DNA of 64,000 nucleotides from NCBI RefSeq assembly GCF_026248825.1, contig NZ_CP110973.1, positions 992,001 through 1,056,000 on the forward strand, given 5' to 3'. A model generated the notes under the pieces. That model was given only the letters and a program-made list of their open reading frames with translations. It did not search any database and was not told where the DNA came from. Origin of the DNA: Larkinella insperata. Lineage in GTDB: Bacteria > Bacteroidota > Bacteroidia > Cytophagales > Spirosomataceae. The number at the start of each line of letters is the position of its first letter. Position 1 is the first letter of the stretch. This document shows positions 33,959 to 42,585 of this stretch, piece after piece. A program made the translations under genes and the position numbers.

Positions 33959-35728
33959 ATGCTTCGAACGCACACCTGCGGAGAAATCCGCATCGAACAC
34001 GTTACTACCCAAGTTATTCTCTGCGGCTGGGTGCAACGCATCCGCGACAAAGGCGGTTTGATCTGGATTGACCTCCGCGACCGCTACGGCCTGACCCAAC
34101 TGCTGCTCGAAGAAGGCCAAACCGATCCGGCTATCCTTGAGACCGCCCGGTCGCTGGGCCGTGAGTTTGTGGTAAAAGCCTCCGGCGAAGTGATCGAGCG
34201 TAAATCCAAAAACCCCAACCTGCCTACGGGTGATATCGAAGTCCGTCTGGAAGCGCTGGAAGTTCTGAATCCGGCCAAGCTACCGCCCTTCCTGATCGAA
34301 GACGAAACCGACGGGGGCGACGACCTGCGGATGAAATACCGGTACCTGGACCTGCGCCGGAATCCCGTTCGGAGAAACCTCGAACTGCGTCACAAAATGG
34401 CGCAGCAGACGCGGATTTACATGGACGGCCAGGACTTTATTGAAGTCGAAACGCCGGTTCTGATCAAATCGACGCCGGAAGGCGCCCGCGATTTTGTGGT
34501 ACCGAGCCGCATGAACCCGGGTGAGTTCTACGCCCTGCCTCAGTCACCCCAGACGTTCAAGCAACTGCTGATGGTATCGGGTTTCGACCGGTATTACCAG
34601 ATCGTCAAGTGTTTCCGGGACGAAGACCTGCGCGCCGACCGCCAGCCGGAGTTTACGCAGATCGACTGTGAAATGTCGTTTATCACGCAGGAAGATATTC
34701 TGCAAATGTTCGAAGGGCTGGTGCGGCATCTGTTCAAAACCGTGAAAGGCATCGACCTGGTCCAGGTGCCCCGCATGACCTACGCTGACGCCATGCGACT
34801 GTACGGTTCCGACAAACCCGATACGCGCTTCGGGATGGAGTTCGTCGAGCTGAAGGGAGCCTTCGACACCGTCGATCTGACGTCGGGCAAGAACTTCGTC
34901 GTGTTTGATTCGGCGGAACTGGTCATTGGCATCAACGCCAAAGGCTGCGCTGAATACACCCGCAAGCAGGTTGATGAATTAACTGACTACATCAAACGTC
35001 CGCAGATTGGCGCGAAAGGGCTGATTTACGTGCGCTACAACGCCGATGGAACCATCAAATCATCGGTTGATAAATTTTACACGGAAGACGATCTGAAACA
35101 ATGGGTTGCCCAGTTTCAGGCCGAGCCGGGCGACCTGCTGCTCATCATGGCGGGCGATGCGGCTAAAGTTCGGAAACAACTGAACGAATTGCGGCTGGAA
35201 ATGGGTACCCGGCTGGGCCTGCGCGATCCGAACCAGTTTAGCGCCCTGTGGGTGCTGGATTTCCCGCTGCTCGAGTGGGGCGACGAAGAAAACCGCTGGT
35301 TTGCGATGCACCACCCGTTTACCTCGCCCAAACCGGAAGATATTCCGCTGTTGGAAACCAACCCCGGTCACGTGCGGGCCAACGCCTACGACATGGTGAT
35401 CAACGGAACGGAAGTCGGCGGGGGTTCCATCCGGATTTTCCAGCGGGACTTACAGTCTAAAATGTTTGATTTTCTGGGCTTTACGCCCGAAGAAGCCAAG
35501 GCGCAGTTCGGTTTCCTGCTGGACGCGTTCGAGTACGGAGCTCCTCCCCACGGCGGTATCGCGTTCGGTTTCGACCGGTTGTGCTCCATCTTCGGGGGCG
35601 CCGATTCGATCCGCGATTTCATTGCCTTCCCGAAAAACAACTCGGGCCGCGACGTGATGATCGATTCGCCCGCTACAATCTCGCCGGCGCAACTGAATGA
35701 GTTGCAGATTGCCGTAGCGAAGAAGTAA
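33959..35728 (+). CDS. aspS: Aspartate--tRNA ligase
   Basis: 589 residues from the ATG at 33959 with a GAAGAG-like sequence just before it; an upstream in-frame TTG is not needed. The N-terminal OB anticodon-binding domain (LRTHTCGEI, VILCGWVQRIRDKGGLIWIDLRDRYG) is followed by class II motifs: motif 1 in FIEVETPVLIKSTPEGARDF, motif 2 in YQIVKCFRDEDLRADRQPEFTQID and motif 3 in GIAFGFDRL. The insertion (GAD) domain is bacterial type. Whether it is discriminating or non-discriminating for Asn cannot be decided here. Confidence 0.97.
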   Translation: MLRTHTCGEIRIEHVTTQVILCGWVQRIRDKGGLIWIDLRDRYGLTQLLLEEGQTDPAILETARSLGREFVVKASGEVIERKSKNPNLPTGDIEVRLEALEVLNPAKLPPFLIEDETDGGDDLRMKYRYLDLRRNPVRRNLELRHKMAQQTRIYMDGQDFIEVETPVLIKSTPEGARDFVVPSRMNPGEFYALPQSPQTFKQLLMVSGFDRYYQIVKCFRDEDLRADRQPEFTQIDCEMSFITQEDILQMFEGLVRHLFKTVKGIDLVQVPRMTYADAMRLYGSDKPDTRFGMEFVELKGAFDTVDLTSGKNFVVFDSAELVIGINAKGCAEYTRKQVDELTDYIKRPQIGAKGLIYVRYNADGTIKSSVDKFYTEDDLKQWVAQFQAEPGDLLLIMAGDAAKVRKQLNELRLEMGTRLGLRDPNQFSALWVLDFPLLEWGDEENRWFAMHHPFTSPKPEDIPLLETNPGHVRANAYDMVINGTEVGGGSIRIFQRDLQSKMFDFLGFTPEEAKAQFGFLLDAFEYGAPPHGGIAFGFDRLCSIFGGADSIRDFIAFPKNNSGRDVMIDSPATISPAQLNELQIAVAKK

Positions 35729-35729
35729 C

Positions 35730-35760
35730 AAAAAAGGGCCGACATTGTCGGCCCTTTTTT
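35730..35760. terminator. Bidirectional terminator between aspS and the DinB gene
   Basis: AAAAAAGGGCCGAC (35730-35743), a three-base loop, and GTCGGCCCTTTTTT (35747-35760): a perfect 14-bp stem with A and T runs for both strands. Confidence 0.92.
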
Positions 35761-35761
35761 G

Positions 35762-36298
35762 TTAAAACAGTTTTTCGTTCGGCGGTTTGACGCCTTTCAT
35801 CCGGATATACACGGTCGTTTGGCCCCGGTGGTGCGTCTGGTGTTCAAACGCTTTGGCCAGCATCGTTTCGCGGGACATTTCGCGCGGCCCCATTTTCACG
35901 TTTTCGGCCAGTTGCGCATCGCTTAAGCCTTTGACCCCGTCGATCACAAAGTCATAACTGTCCATCACGGCTTTCGTCAGACCGGCTTTGGTCTTGAACT
36001 CTTCCATGGTTTCCATTTTCTTGCCCTGCATCGGATTGAACTTTCCGGTAGCGCCCGACGCAAAGTTGTAGTTTGCGTTGGCCAGGTGCAGCATCTGCTC
36101 GGCAAAACTCCGTACTTCGGGGGTCGGCTTGAAACCGATGCCGTCTTCCGGCATCGCATCCAGGTATTCTTTCGTATACTCTTTAGCGCGCTGCCATTCC
36201 GCCGTAATCTGGCTCACGGTTGCCAGTTTGGTCGAAAAGCCGCTGAAGGTTACCCAAAGCATCAGGGTTAGGGCGGTGAATCCAAATTTTTGTTTCAT
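35762..36298 (-). CDS. Exported DinB-like protein
   Basis: 178 residues from the ATG at 36298. The first 20 or so residues are a signal peptide-like stretch (KQKFGFTALTLMLWVTFSGF), unusual for the DinB/YfiT four-helix metalloprotein family. The family metal-binding histidines are in place: one in EQMLHLANANYNF and two in FEHQTHHRGQTTVYIR. An exported DinB is likely periplasmic; its reaction is unknown (relatives are thiol-dependent transferases and isomerases). A well-formed promoter lies upstream at 36323-36353. Confidence 0.83.
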   Translation of the reverse strand: MKQKFGFTALTLMLWVTFSGFSTKLATVSQITAEWQRAKEYTKEYLDAMPEDGIGFKPTPEVRSFAEQMLHLANANYNFASGATGKFNPMQGKKMETMEEFKTKAGLTKAVMDSYDFVIDGVKGLSDAQLAENVKMGPREMSRETMLAKAFEHQTHHRGQTTVYIRMKGVKPPNEKLF

Positions 36299-36322
36299 AG
36301 CGAGAAGTAATGGTTTGAGAAC

Positions 36323-36353
36323 CAAAGTTAAATCCGGTAGGCAGGTTTGCAAG
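36323..36353 (-). promoter_or_regulatory. Bacteroidota promoter for the DinB gene
   Basis: On the minus strand CTTG (36350-36353, one mismatch to TTTG), a 19-bp spacer, and TAACTTTG (36323-36330, exact) lie 25-55 bp before the chosen ATG, which supports that start. Confidence 0.6.
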
Positions 36354-36469
36354 CCTTCGCCCGGATTTCTACTCAAAAACGAGCGTAAAATAAAAATCGA
36401 ACCGAAAATGTGATTTGCATCGCTTTTTCGTTTAAAATGTAGATCCGTTTAGCAAGCAACAAATCAACT

Positions 36470-37615
36470 ATGTTATTACCCGCCGAATACACCCGCTACG
36501 AAAAACATCTGAACCTGCCAGAAATTGGCGTGGAAGGACAATTGAAGTTAAAACAGGCTCGTGTTCTGGTGGTAGGCGCCGGTGGATTGGGTTGCCCGGT
36601 TTTGCTGTATTTAACCGCGGCTGGCGTCGGTTCCATTGGTGTTATTGACCCCGATACGGTTGCCATTAGTAACCTGCAAAGGCAGGTAATTTACACTACA
36701 GAACAAGTAGGTAAACCGAAGGCAACGGTAGCCGTAAATTCACTCAAAAAAATCAACCCGGAAATCAGCTTCAACGCCTACGCGTATGCGCTCGACCGTT
36801 CAAACGCCCGGACGATCATCGACGAATACGATTTGGTGGTGGACTGTACCGACAACTTTACGGTTCGCTACCTGGTCAACGACGTCTGCGTGATGCAGGA
36901 GAAGCCGTTTATTTATGGAGCCATCCACCGTTTTGAAGGACAGGTGGCGGTTTTGAACGCCCGGCTGGCACCTTCCGAGTTCCAGCCCGAGGAAATTCGG
37001 CGCGGCCCGACGTACCGCTGTCTGTTTCCGGAGTTTCCGAATCAGATGGAAATTCCGAATTGCGCCGAAACGGGCGTCCTTGGCGTTTTGCCCGGTGTGA
37101 TCGGCACTTACCAGGCCAACGAGGTCATTAAACTGATCACGGGCGTTGGTCACTCGCTGAGCGAAGAACTGCTGATGGTGGATCTGCTGGCGATGTCGTT
37201 TCAGAAAATTCGGGTTCGCCGACGGCTTGACGCCGAAACAGCCGCCCAGAACGGATGGGAAGAAGGCCAGCGCACCGTTGCAAAAACCGAAATCCGCCAG
37301 AGCATCACCGCCCTGGAACTGGCCCAACGGCTGACGAAGGACGAAGATATTTTTCTGCTCGATGTCCGCGAACGACCCGAATATAACATTTGCCACCTGG
37401 AAAATGCGGTTCTGATTCCGGTCAACATCATCGCCAATAACGTTAAACGCATTCCGGTTGACCGGCCGGTAGTGGTTTACTGCCACCACGGTATTCGCAG
37501 CCAGTACGTGGTTGATTACCTCCAGAAGGAATTTGGTTTTACGAACCTGATGAACCTGCAGGGCGGCATCAACAGCTGGGCGCGGGATGTAGAACCCGAA
37601 ATGGAAGTCTATTAA
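36470..37615 (+). CDS. moeB: MoeB/ThiF-type adenylyltransferase fused to rhodanese
   Basis: 381 residues. An E1-like domain (about 8-245) has the nucleotide loop VVGAGGLGCPVLLYL, the SNLQRQVIYTTEQVGKPKA segment, and the conserved CAETGVLGVLPGVIG with its cysteine. A rhodanese domain (about 275-381) follows with active-site Cys338 in VVYCHHGIRSQ. This architecture activates a small sulfur carrier (MoaD or ThiS) as adenylate and donates persulfide sulfur. No moa, mog or thi genes are nearby, so whether it serves molybdopterin or thiamin synthesis is open. A strong terminator follows. Confidence 0.88.
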   Translation: MLLPAEYTRYEKHLNLPEIGVEGQLKLKQARVLVVGAGGLGCPVLLYLTAAGVGSIGVIDPDTVAISNLQRQVIYTTEQVGKPKATVAVNSLKKINPEISFNAYAYALDRSNARTIIDEYDLVVDCTDNFTVRYLVNDVCVMQEKPFIYGAIHRFEGQVAVLNARLAPSEFQPEEIRRGPTYRCLFPEFPNQMEIPNCAETGVLGVLPGVIGTYQANEVIKLITGVGHSLSEELLMVDLLAMSFQKIRVRRRLDAETAAQNGWEEGQRTVAKTEIRQSITALELAQRLTKDEDIFLLDVRERPEYNICHLENAVLIPVNIIANNVKRIPVDRPVVVYCHHGIRSQYVVDYLQKEFGFTNLMNLQGGINSWARDVEPEMEVY

Positions 37616-37636
37616 CGTTAAAACATGCTACCTAAC

Positions 37637-37677
37637 GCCCGCTTGCTGTCAGCCAGAGCAGCAAGCGGGCTTTTTTT
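37637..37677 (+). terminator. Rho-independent terminator after moeB
   Basis: GCCCGCTTGCTG (37637-37648) pairs perfectly with CAGCAAGCGGGC (37659-37670), followed by seven T. Confidence 0.93.
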
Positions 37678-37791
37678 ATTCCATTCAAAACAGGACCGCC
37701 GTACGCGGACTCAGAATCGGTCAGTCTGCTGCGGCTTAGCAGAAAATGACTGATACAGTAAGCGGCAGTTTTGACAAAAGGGCATTGACGA

Positions 37792-38583
37792 CTAGGCCTT
37801 TGTCAGGTGTTTGAGACTTTTTGCTTTGCCATTCAGCCCGGCCTTTTTCTTCTCCGGAACCGGGTCTTCCTCTTTTTGCACCGGATCGGCAGTTGGGCTG
37901 GCCGGAACGGCTTTTCCCGCAAATTCTCCTTCGAGTTGCCGCCGACCGTCTTTGATTCGCATATGCCCGGCAAAATCAGTTGCTTTTCTTCCGCCGATGT
38001 TCAGGGAGCTGACTAAGCGCTGCAATTGCGTAGGGTCGTATCCTACCAGATAAGACAGCAACGAAACCGTTACGGCAAATTTGAAATAAGAAGCCGCCGA
38101 CATGCCGAGAATTGGGGTAGAGGTATCACTCGCATCCACCGGAACGGAAAAACTGGCTACGTATGAACCGGCTACCAGAATCAGGTACGCCAGAAAACCG
38201 CGAAACATCGAAACTACGGGGTGTTCGGTCATATAAACAAGACTCCGGTATTCGAACGAATCCGGCTCCAATGCATCCATGTCAATGTGGGGCTTTTCGT
38301 TAACTGCACTGAGATTACTGGACAGGCCCCCAATCACCCCCGCCAGAGCCGCCAGCAGGGCGGTATTGGTTGGCGTAAACGTCAGGGCGTACAACCACAA
38401 CGTATCCCAGATGACATGCCCTGCTTTGTCAAGAGGTTGCAGCTTCGACGCCGGCACACTCAACCCCATAAAAAATAAAACCAGCCAACCGAAAAAGAGG
38501 AAAATCCCCATCAATCCACGGTTGCGGACGTAGTGTTTACCAACAGCCGGATTTTCGACAGTAAGCGCATCGTCTGTTTTCAT
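37792..38583 (-). CDS. Conserved hypothetical membrane protein
   Basis: 263 residues, family not recognised. Four hydrophobic segments are seen (GIFLFFGWLVLFFMGLSV, NTALLAALAGVIGGLSSNL, FRGFLAYLILVAGSYVASF, YFKFAVTVSLLSYLVGYD). The C-terminal 75 residues are soluble, charged and Pro-rich (DPVQKEEDPVPEKKKAGLNGKAKSLKH). Alternating AGVIGGLSSN could line a pore, but no transporter family is evident. The 5' leader TTAACCCTTACCGCT resembles that of the iron permease homologue at 7343. Confidence 0.72.
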   Translation of the reverse strand: MKTDDALTVENPAVGKHYVRNRGLMGIFLFFGWLVLFFMGLSVPASKLQPLDKAGHVIWDTLWLYALTFTPTNTALLAALAGVIGGLSSNLSAVNEKPHIDMDALEPDSFEYRSLVYMTEHPVVSMFRGFLAYLILVAGSYVASFSVPVDASDTSTPILGMSAASYFKFAVTVSLLSYLVGYDPTQLQRLVSSLNIGGRKATDFAGHMRIKDGRRQLEGEFAGKAVPASPTADPVQKEEDPVPEKKKAGLNGKAKSLKHLTKA

Positions 38584-38712
38584 AGCGGTAAGGGTTAACC
38601 TAATGAAGTTACGCCCATTAGCTACTCATTGTCAACATATTACTTGAAATCCAGGTACAACTACGCGTCGGTATCCGGTAAAATACGCGCGTCGGCAGGC
38701 CGTCTGATAAGG

Positions 38713-39669
38713 CTACTTGATGCCCGCCTGTTTGTCCAGTTGCGGTAGTTGTTTTTTGTATTCGGCAACGTTCCAGACAATGTCCCAGTGCTTTACGTAA
38801 TCGGCCAGGGGCGGCAAACCGACTTCCGCCCGCCGTTGATCAACGTGGTCGGGATCGTTCAGCGGCAGGACGTACGCTTTCCCGGTTTTGCTGTCCTGAC
38901 CGATTTGGCTGCCGTACGTTTGCCGTCGCCCTTCGCCCAGTGCCACCCGATCTTCCAGTAACGCCAGCGCACTGGGTTGCGCCTTTTGGGCTTTCACGGC
39001 TTCACGCATCATGGGCAGGTATTTTTGCTGCGTGGCCAGATCAGCGTGCTGAATCACCAGAAATAGGGTTGTACTTGCCTGAGGCCCCACTTTGTCTTCT
39101 CCAACCCAACCGTGCTGATCCAGAATAGCCTTCACCTGGATGAGATTAACGCTGTCTTTTTCTTCGATGGTTTTCCAGAGATTTTTAACTTCCGGCGACT
39201 CAAAACCGTGTTTTTGCCCCACCTCATTGAGTTGCTGCCGGTATTTCTGATCTTCATCATAAATTGCCAGCAGCTTGGCCTGCAACGGTTTATCGTAACT
39301 GGCTTCGATTTTATCCACCTGCGCCTGTAGGTTGGCCACTAGGTCCTTCCACTCCTGCCGGTCGTGCAGCCCGTTCAGATCGCTGTCCGTTTTCAGGTGC
39401 CGGATGTTGATAAATCCCTTTTCAACGGCCTGATTCAACCACTTCATCGCCAGTTCAGTATCCTTCGTTAAAGCGGCCGAACAAGCTGCATTGTAAAAAT
39501 CAGAACGGTTTTTCTGCTCGAGTTTAAAAGCCCGTTGGTAGAGATTAACGGACTCTTTATAAGACTTATCCTGGTATTTTTTCTCGGCCTGACTAATCAG
39601 GGAGGCATAATTTTGCCCAAAAGTCAGCGAATAGAAAAGACTGAATGATACGAAGAGAAAGAATTTCAT
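38713..39669 (-). CDS. Secreted TPR and DUF6624 protein
   Basis: 318 residues with a signal peptide (cleavage near FGQ-NY). Two TPR-like helix pairs occupy about 20-100 (ISQAEKKYQDKSYKESVNLYQRAFKL, YNAACSAALTKDTELAMKWLNQAVEKGF). The C-terminal domain from about 125 (LQAKLLAIYDEDQKYRQQLN, QVKAILDQHGWVGEDKVGPQA, TLFLVIQHADLATQQKYLP, VLPLNDPDHVDQRRAEVGL) is DUF6624. A periplasmic binding or scaffold role is likely. It is monocistronic. Confidence 0.82.
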   Translation of the reverse strand: MKFFLFVSFSLFYSLTFGQNYASLISQAEKKYQDKSYKESVNLYQRAFKLEQKNRSDFYNAACSAALTKDTELAMKWLNQAVEKGFINIRHLKTDSDLNGLHDRQEWKDLVANLQAQVDKIEASYDKPLQAKLLAIYDEDQKYRQQLNEVGQKHGFESPEVKNLWKTIEEKDSVNLIQVKAILDQHGWVGEDKVGPQASTTLFLVIQHADLATQQKYLPMMREAVKAQKAQPSALALLEDRVALGEGRRQTYGSQIGQDSKTGKAYVLPLNDPDHVDQRRAEVGLPPLADYVKHWDIVWNVAEYKKQLPQLDKQAGIK

Positions 39670-39967
39670 ACGGTTTGAAGCGGTTTATTCCGCAATATAA
39701 CTACAAGGCTAGTTAATATTAAAAAAATTGCTTGTACCGTCTATTCAAAATGAGTTTCAGTCTGTTCGCGGTACTGGATGAAAACCCGCTGCACCGCTCC
39801 TGGCTGCAACAAGCGGTATTTATCTCATAATCAGTCTTCATTCAACTAACAGGTTAGGTGAAAACTGCAATAAGGAACACTCGACAGGCATGACGGTACA
39901 TGACGAAAACCCCGAATCCATTCGCTTTCTTCCCCTAAATCCGTGTTCCTTTCTCATTTCGGACAGC
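39670..39967. other. 298-bp gap upstream of fbp
   Basis: AT-rich next to the DUF6624 gene, with no hairpin or promoter match that I can support. An in-frame ATG at 39890 would extend fbp by 26 residues without family similarity, so part of this gap may be translated if that start is used. Confidence 0.4.
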
Positions 39968-40969
39968 ATGAACGTACGAACCTCCCATCCCCTGGCCTTA
40001 CCGGTCGGCACAACCCTCGACCGGTACATTATGAACCGCCAATACGCCTTCGCGTATGCTACGGGCGAACTGTCGCAATTGCTGCGTGACATTGCGCTGG
40101 CCGGTAAAATCATCAACCGGGAAATCAACCGGGCCGGTCTCATCGACCTGACCGGCGGTATGGGCGTACAAAACGTCCAGGGAGAAAGTCAGCAGAAACT
40201 GGATGTAATTGCGGATATTCGGTTCAGTCGGGCGCTAAAAAATGGCGGGGAGGTATGCGCCATCATTTCGGAGGAGGAAGAGGAAATCATCCTTACCGGT
40301 AACAACAACGCTAAGTACGTGGTAGCCATCGACCCGCTCGACGGTTCTACCAACATCGACGTGAATGTGTCTATTGGTACGATTTTTTCCATTTACCGAC
40401 GCGTAACGCCGATTGGCAGCGAACCCACCGTCGAAGATTTTTTACAGGGAGGCCACGAGCAGGTGGCTGCCGGTTACATTCTGTACGGCTCGTCAACCAT
40501 TCTGGTGTATACAACCGGCCACAGCGTCAACGGCTTCACGTACGATGCCTCGCTGGGTGAATTTATCCTGTCGCACGCTGACATCAGAAGCCCGCTGGAC
40601 GGAACAATCTACTCCTGTAACGACGGCAATGTCGATGAGTATGAAGAACCCGTCAGAAAGTACCTGGCCAGTTGCCGGGAGAAACACCATACCGCTCGTT
40701 ACATCGGCTCGCTGGTGGCCGATTTCCACCGAAATCTGCTGAAAGGCGGGATTTACCTGTATCCGCCCACGGCCAAAAACCCGGACGGCAAACTTCGGCT
40801 ATTGTATGAGTGCTATCCGCTGGCGTTCATTGCCGAGCGGGCGGGTTGCCGGGCGGTTACGCACAGGGAGTCGATTCTGGACATCAAGCCGCGCAGTTTG
40901 CACCAGCGAAGCTCCCTATACATGGGCGCTCCGGCTATGGTCAGCGACTTGCTGTGCCTGTTTCCGTAG
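39968..40969 (+). CDS. fbp: Class I fructose-1,6-bisphosphatase
   Basis: 333 residues from the ATG at 39968, preferred because the preceding in-frame part lacks family similarity. It hydrolyses fructose 1,6-bisphosphate in gluconeogenesis. The metal-binding motif DPLDGSTNIDVNVSIGTIFSIYRR (broken by normal family positions) is intact with its Asp set, EEEEEI lies upstream as a metal ligand cluster, and the C-terminal YECYPLAFIAERAGCRA segment with the substrate-phosphate residues is present. The last 29 bases overlap a convergent gene. Confidence 0.95.
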   Translation: MNVRTSHPLALPVGTTLDRYIMNRQYAFAYATGELSQLLRDIALAGKIINREINRAGLIDLTGGMGVQNVQGESQQKLDVIADIRFSRALKNGGEVCAIISEEEEEIILTGNNNAKYVVAIDPLDGSTNIDVNVSIGTIFSIYRRVTPIGSEPTVEDFLQGGHEQVAAGYILYGSSTILVYTTGHSVNGFTYDASLGEFILSHADIRSPLDGTIYSCNDGNVDEYEEPVRKYLASCREKHHTARYIGSLVADFHRNLLKGGIYLYPPTAKNPDGKLRLLYECYPLAFIAERAGCRAVTHRESILDIKPRSLHQRSSLYMGAPAMVSDLLCLFP

Positions 40970-41294
40970 GCAAAAACCGTATCCGGACCCACTGCGTTCG
41001 CTGGCTGTCCATTCCCGCGTTATTGATTTGTCTCCCCGTTAGATGGTGCGCGACCGCCGTGTTGAACTCCTGATCGCAGGTGTATACCCGTAAGTCGGTC
41101 AGCCGCTCGCGGGCATCGACCCGAAAACTGATGAGAACGAAGTCGATACGGCTACTCTGACAAACTAGGACCGGATCGGTCAGGTACCGCGACAACTGAA
41201 CCACCAGGCTCTCCTCCGGAACCGACCGGAGTGCAAAGGCCTGCACGGCGCAGAAAAGCAGCGAAAGCACAAAGAAGAATACCAGCGTTGGCAT
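40941..41294 (-). CDS. Small secreted protein with TonB C-terminal-like domain
   Basis: 117 residues. A signal peptide (PTLVFFFVLSLLFCAVQAFA) precedes a short alpha/beta domain with the pattern of TonB C-terminal-like modules: IDFVLISFRVDARERLTDLRVYT, then FNTAVAHHLTGRQI and VRIRFLPTE. Periplasmic interaction with TonB boxes is conceivable but only inferred from fold. Its 3' end overlaps fbp, which is convergent. Confidence 0.55.
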   Translation of the reverse strand: MPTLVFFFVLSLLFCAVQAFALRSVPEESLVVQLSRYLTDPVLVCQSSRIDFVLISFRVDARERLTDLRVYTCDQEFNTAVAHHLTGRQINNAGMDSQRTQWVRIRFLPTETGTASR

Positions 41295-41565
41295 GGTGCA
41301 GCTTATTAACGCACCAAAAATAGAGGGCTTTAACAGGCCCGACGAAGTTCCACACCATTCGCCGGTCGAAACCGCACGCTGGACGGTTGAAAGTACGGTC
41401 TGGAGCGTTGCATTTTTAAACGGTTACCGCCGGATAACGTTACCTTTACTTTACAAACCGCGGTGAAAGGTCACAAAAACATAATTCGGAATGAGCCCGT
41501 AAATTCCGGAACTCCGTGCAATTTTGCCACCGGTATTGATCTGCAAAACTTCCTGTTTCTACGCT

Positions 41566-41898
41566 ATGGCGACGCCTGATTTTTCTGCTCTACCGTCGGT
41601 CGACGAGTTCGTTGATCGGCTGGAAACCCTTCGAACGGCCCTCAAAAACGCCATTGTTGCGGTGGTGACGGCGCAGGGCGAGGAAGCTGATGCTGCGGAG
41701 TTTGATTTACGGTTTCTGCCCCTCACCCTGAGCGATTCTGACCTGGAAATTACGGCACTCACCCTGAACAACGACGAAACCGATCCCCTGACGCTGCATT
41801 TCAGCGACCACAACGACGTTGAACTCGACGGGCTTTCAACCGACGATCTGGTCAATTTGTATCAGGTGGTGCGCCACGCAACCGAACCTGACGCCTGA
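41566..41898 (+). CDS. Hypothetical acidic protein
   Basis: 110 residues from the ATG at 41566. Not recognised. Strongly acidic (isoelectric character from DSDLEITALTLNNDETDPLTL and DHNDVELDGLSTDDL), with a helical N-terminus (VDEFVDRLETLRTALKNAIVAVVT) and beta-rich C-terminal part; no signal peptide. It ends ahead of a terminator and is convergent with the phage-associated gene at 41994. Confidence 0.6.
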   Translation: MATPDFSALPSVDEFVDRLETLRTALKNAIVAVVTAQGEEADAAEFDLRFLPLTLSDSDLEITALTLNNDETDPLTLHFSDHNDVELDGLSTDDLVNLYQVVRHATEPDA

Positions 41899-41943
41899 CA
41901 CCGTTCATGTAAACTTCTCATACATAATTAGGATAATCAGGAC

Positions 41944-41970
41944 AAACCCCGGCAATGCCGGGGTTTTGTT
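41944..41970. terminator. Terminator hairpin
   Basis: AAACCCCGGC (41944-41953), AAT loop, GCCGGGGTTT (41957-41966), followed by TGTTTT on the plus strand. Confidence 0.85.
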
Positions 41971-41993
41971 TTAAAAGGTCGTCAAAACGGCAT

Positions 41994-42326
41994 CTAGACA
42001 TAAAAGCTGTGCGACGACAGAACCAGGTTGGTTTCGTGGAAGTGTTCCTCAAACAGATCCTGCAACTCGTGAACGTACTGGATATACCGGCGCGACTTAA
42101 TGCACAGCCAGCAGTTCATGCCGGCCACCAGACGTGCATTTCCAAACCTCCAGGAATACGCCGATGGATCGGGCTGAAAGCCGAAGGCCTGCAACCAGGG
42201 CCTGGTTAGCTTGATGGGTTGCAGTTCATCGGACGAGAGACTTTTCACATGCTGTTCGGTTAACAGAACAGGTTCTTTGTGAACAACGTAATAGCGGTCT
42301 ATCTTTGGACTTAGTGTTGCGTTCAT
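41994..42326 (-). CDS. Phage-associated hypothetical protein
   Basis: 110 residues from the ATG at 42326. It follows the pattern of a small family common in Bacteroidota phages and islands: ELQPIKLTRPWLQAFGF near the middle and YVHELQDLFEEHF near the C-terminus, with a preceding WRFGNARLVAGMNCWLCIK beta segment. Function unknown. It lies downstream of the Rad52-like gene on the same strand, separated by a terminator, and together with it suggests remnants of a phage or mobile island. Confidence 0.6.
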   Translation of the reverse strand: MNATLSPKIDRYYVVHKEPVLLTEQHVKSLSSDELQPIKLTRPWLQAFGFQPDPSAYSWRFGNARLVAGMNCWLCIKSRRYIQYVHELQDLFEEHFHETNLVLSSHSFYV

Positions 42327-42531
42327 CGTAGGAGTCAATCTAATTAGTTACCCATTTTACGTAAAGGGATAAATAATATTGCTTTTCGAAGACGCCTTTC
42401 TGCGTAAGATTAGTTAATGGGAAAATAAACGCACATTCCCTTAACAAAGCCTTGACTATCAAAAACTTGATAATGAGTTTATTAAAAACAGTAAGTGGAC
42501 AATCTAGCAGACATGCGACCAGTTTGGGCAC

Positions 42532-42555
42532 AAAAAAGCCCGGTTTCAGCCGGGC
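42532..42555 (-). terminator. Terminator after the Rad52-like gene
   Basis: GCCCGG (42538-42543) pairs with CCGGGC (42550-42555); on the minus strand the stem is followed by six T (42532-42537). Confidence 0.8.
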
Positions 42556-42585
42556 AAAAAGTTTAGATTTATCGAATCAACAAGG

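Noticed and set aside
42340..42531. A 63-residue minus-strand frame between the phage-associated gene and the Rad52-like gene
   Set aside because: Low-complexity hydrophobic sequence, no similarity; its start abuts the terminator of the upstream gene.
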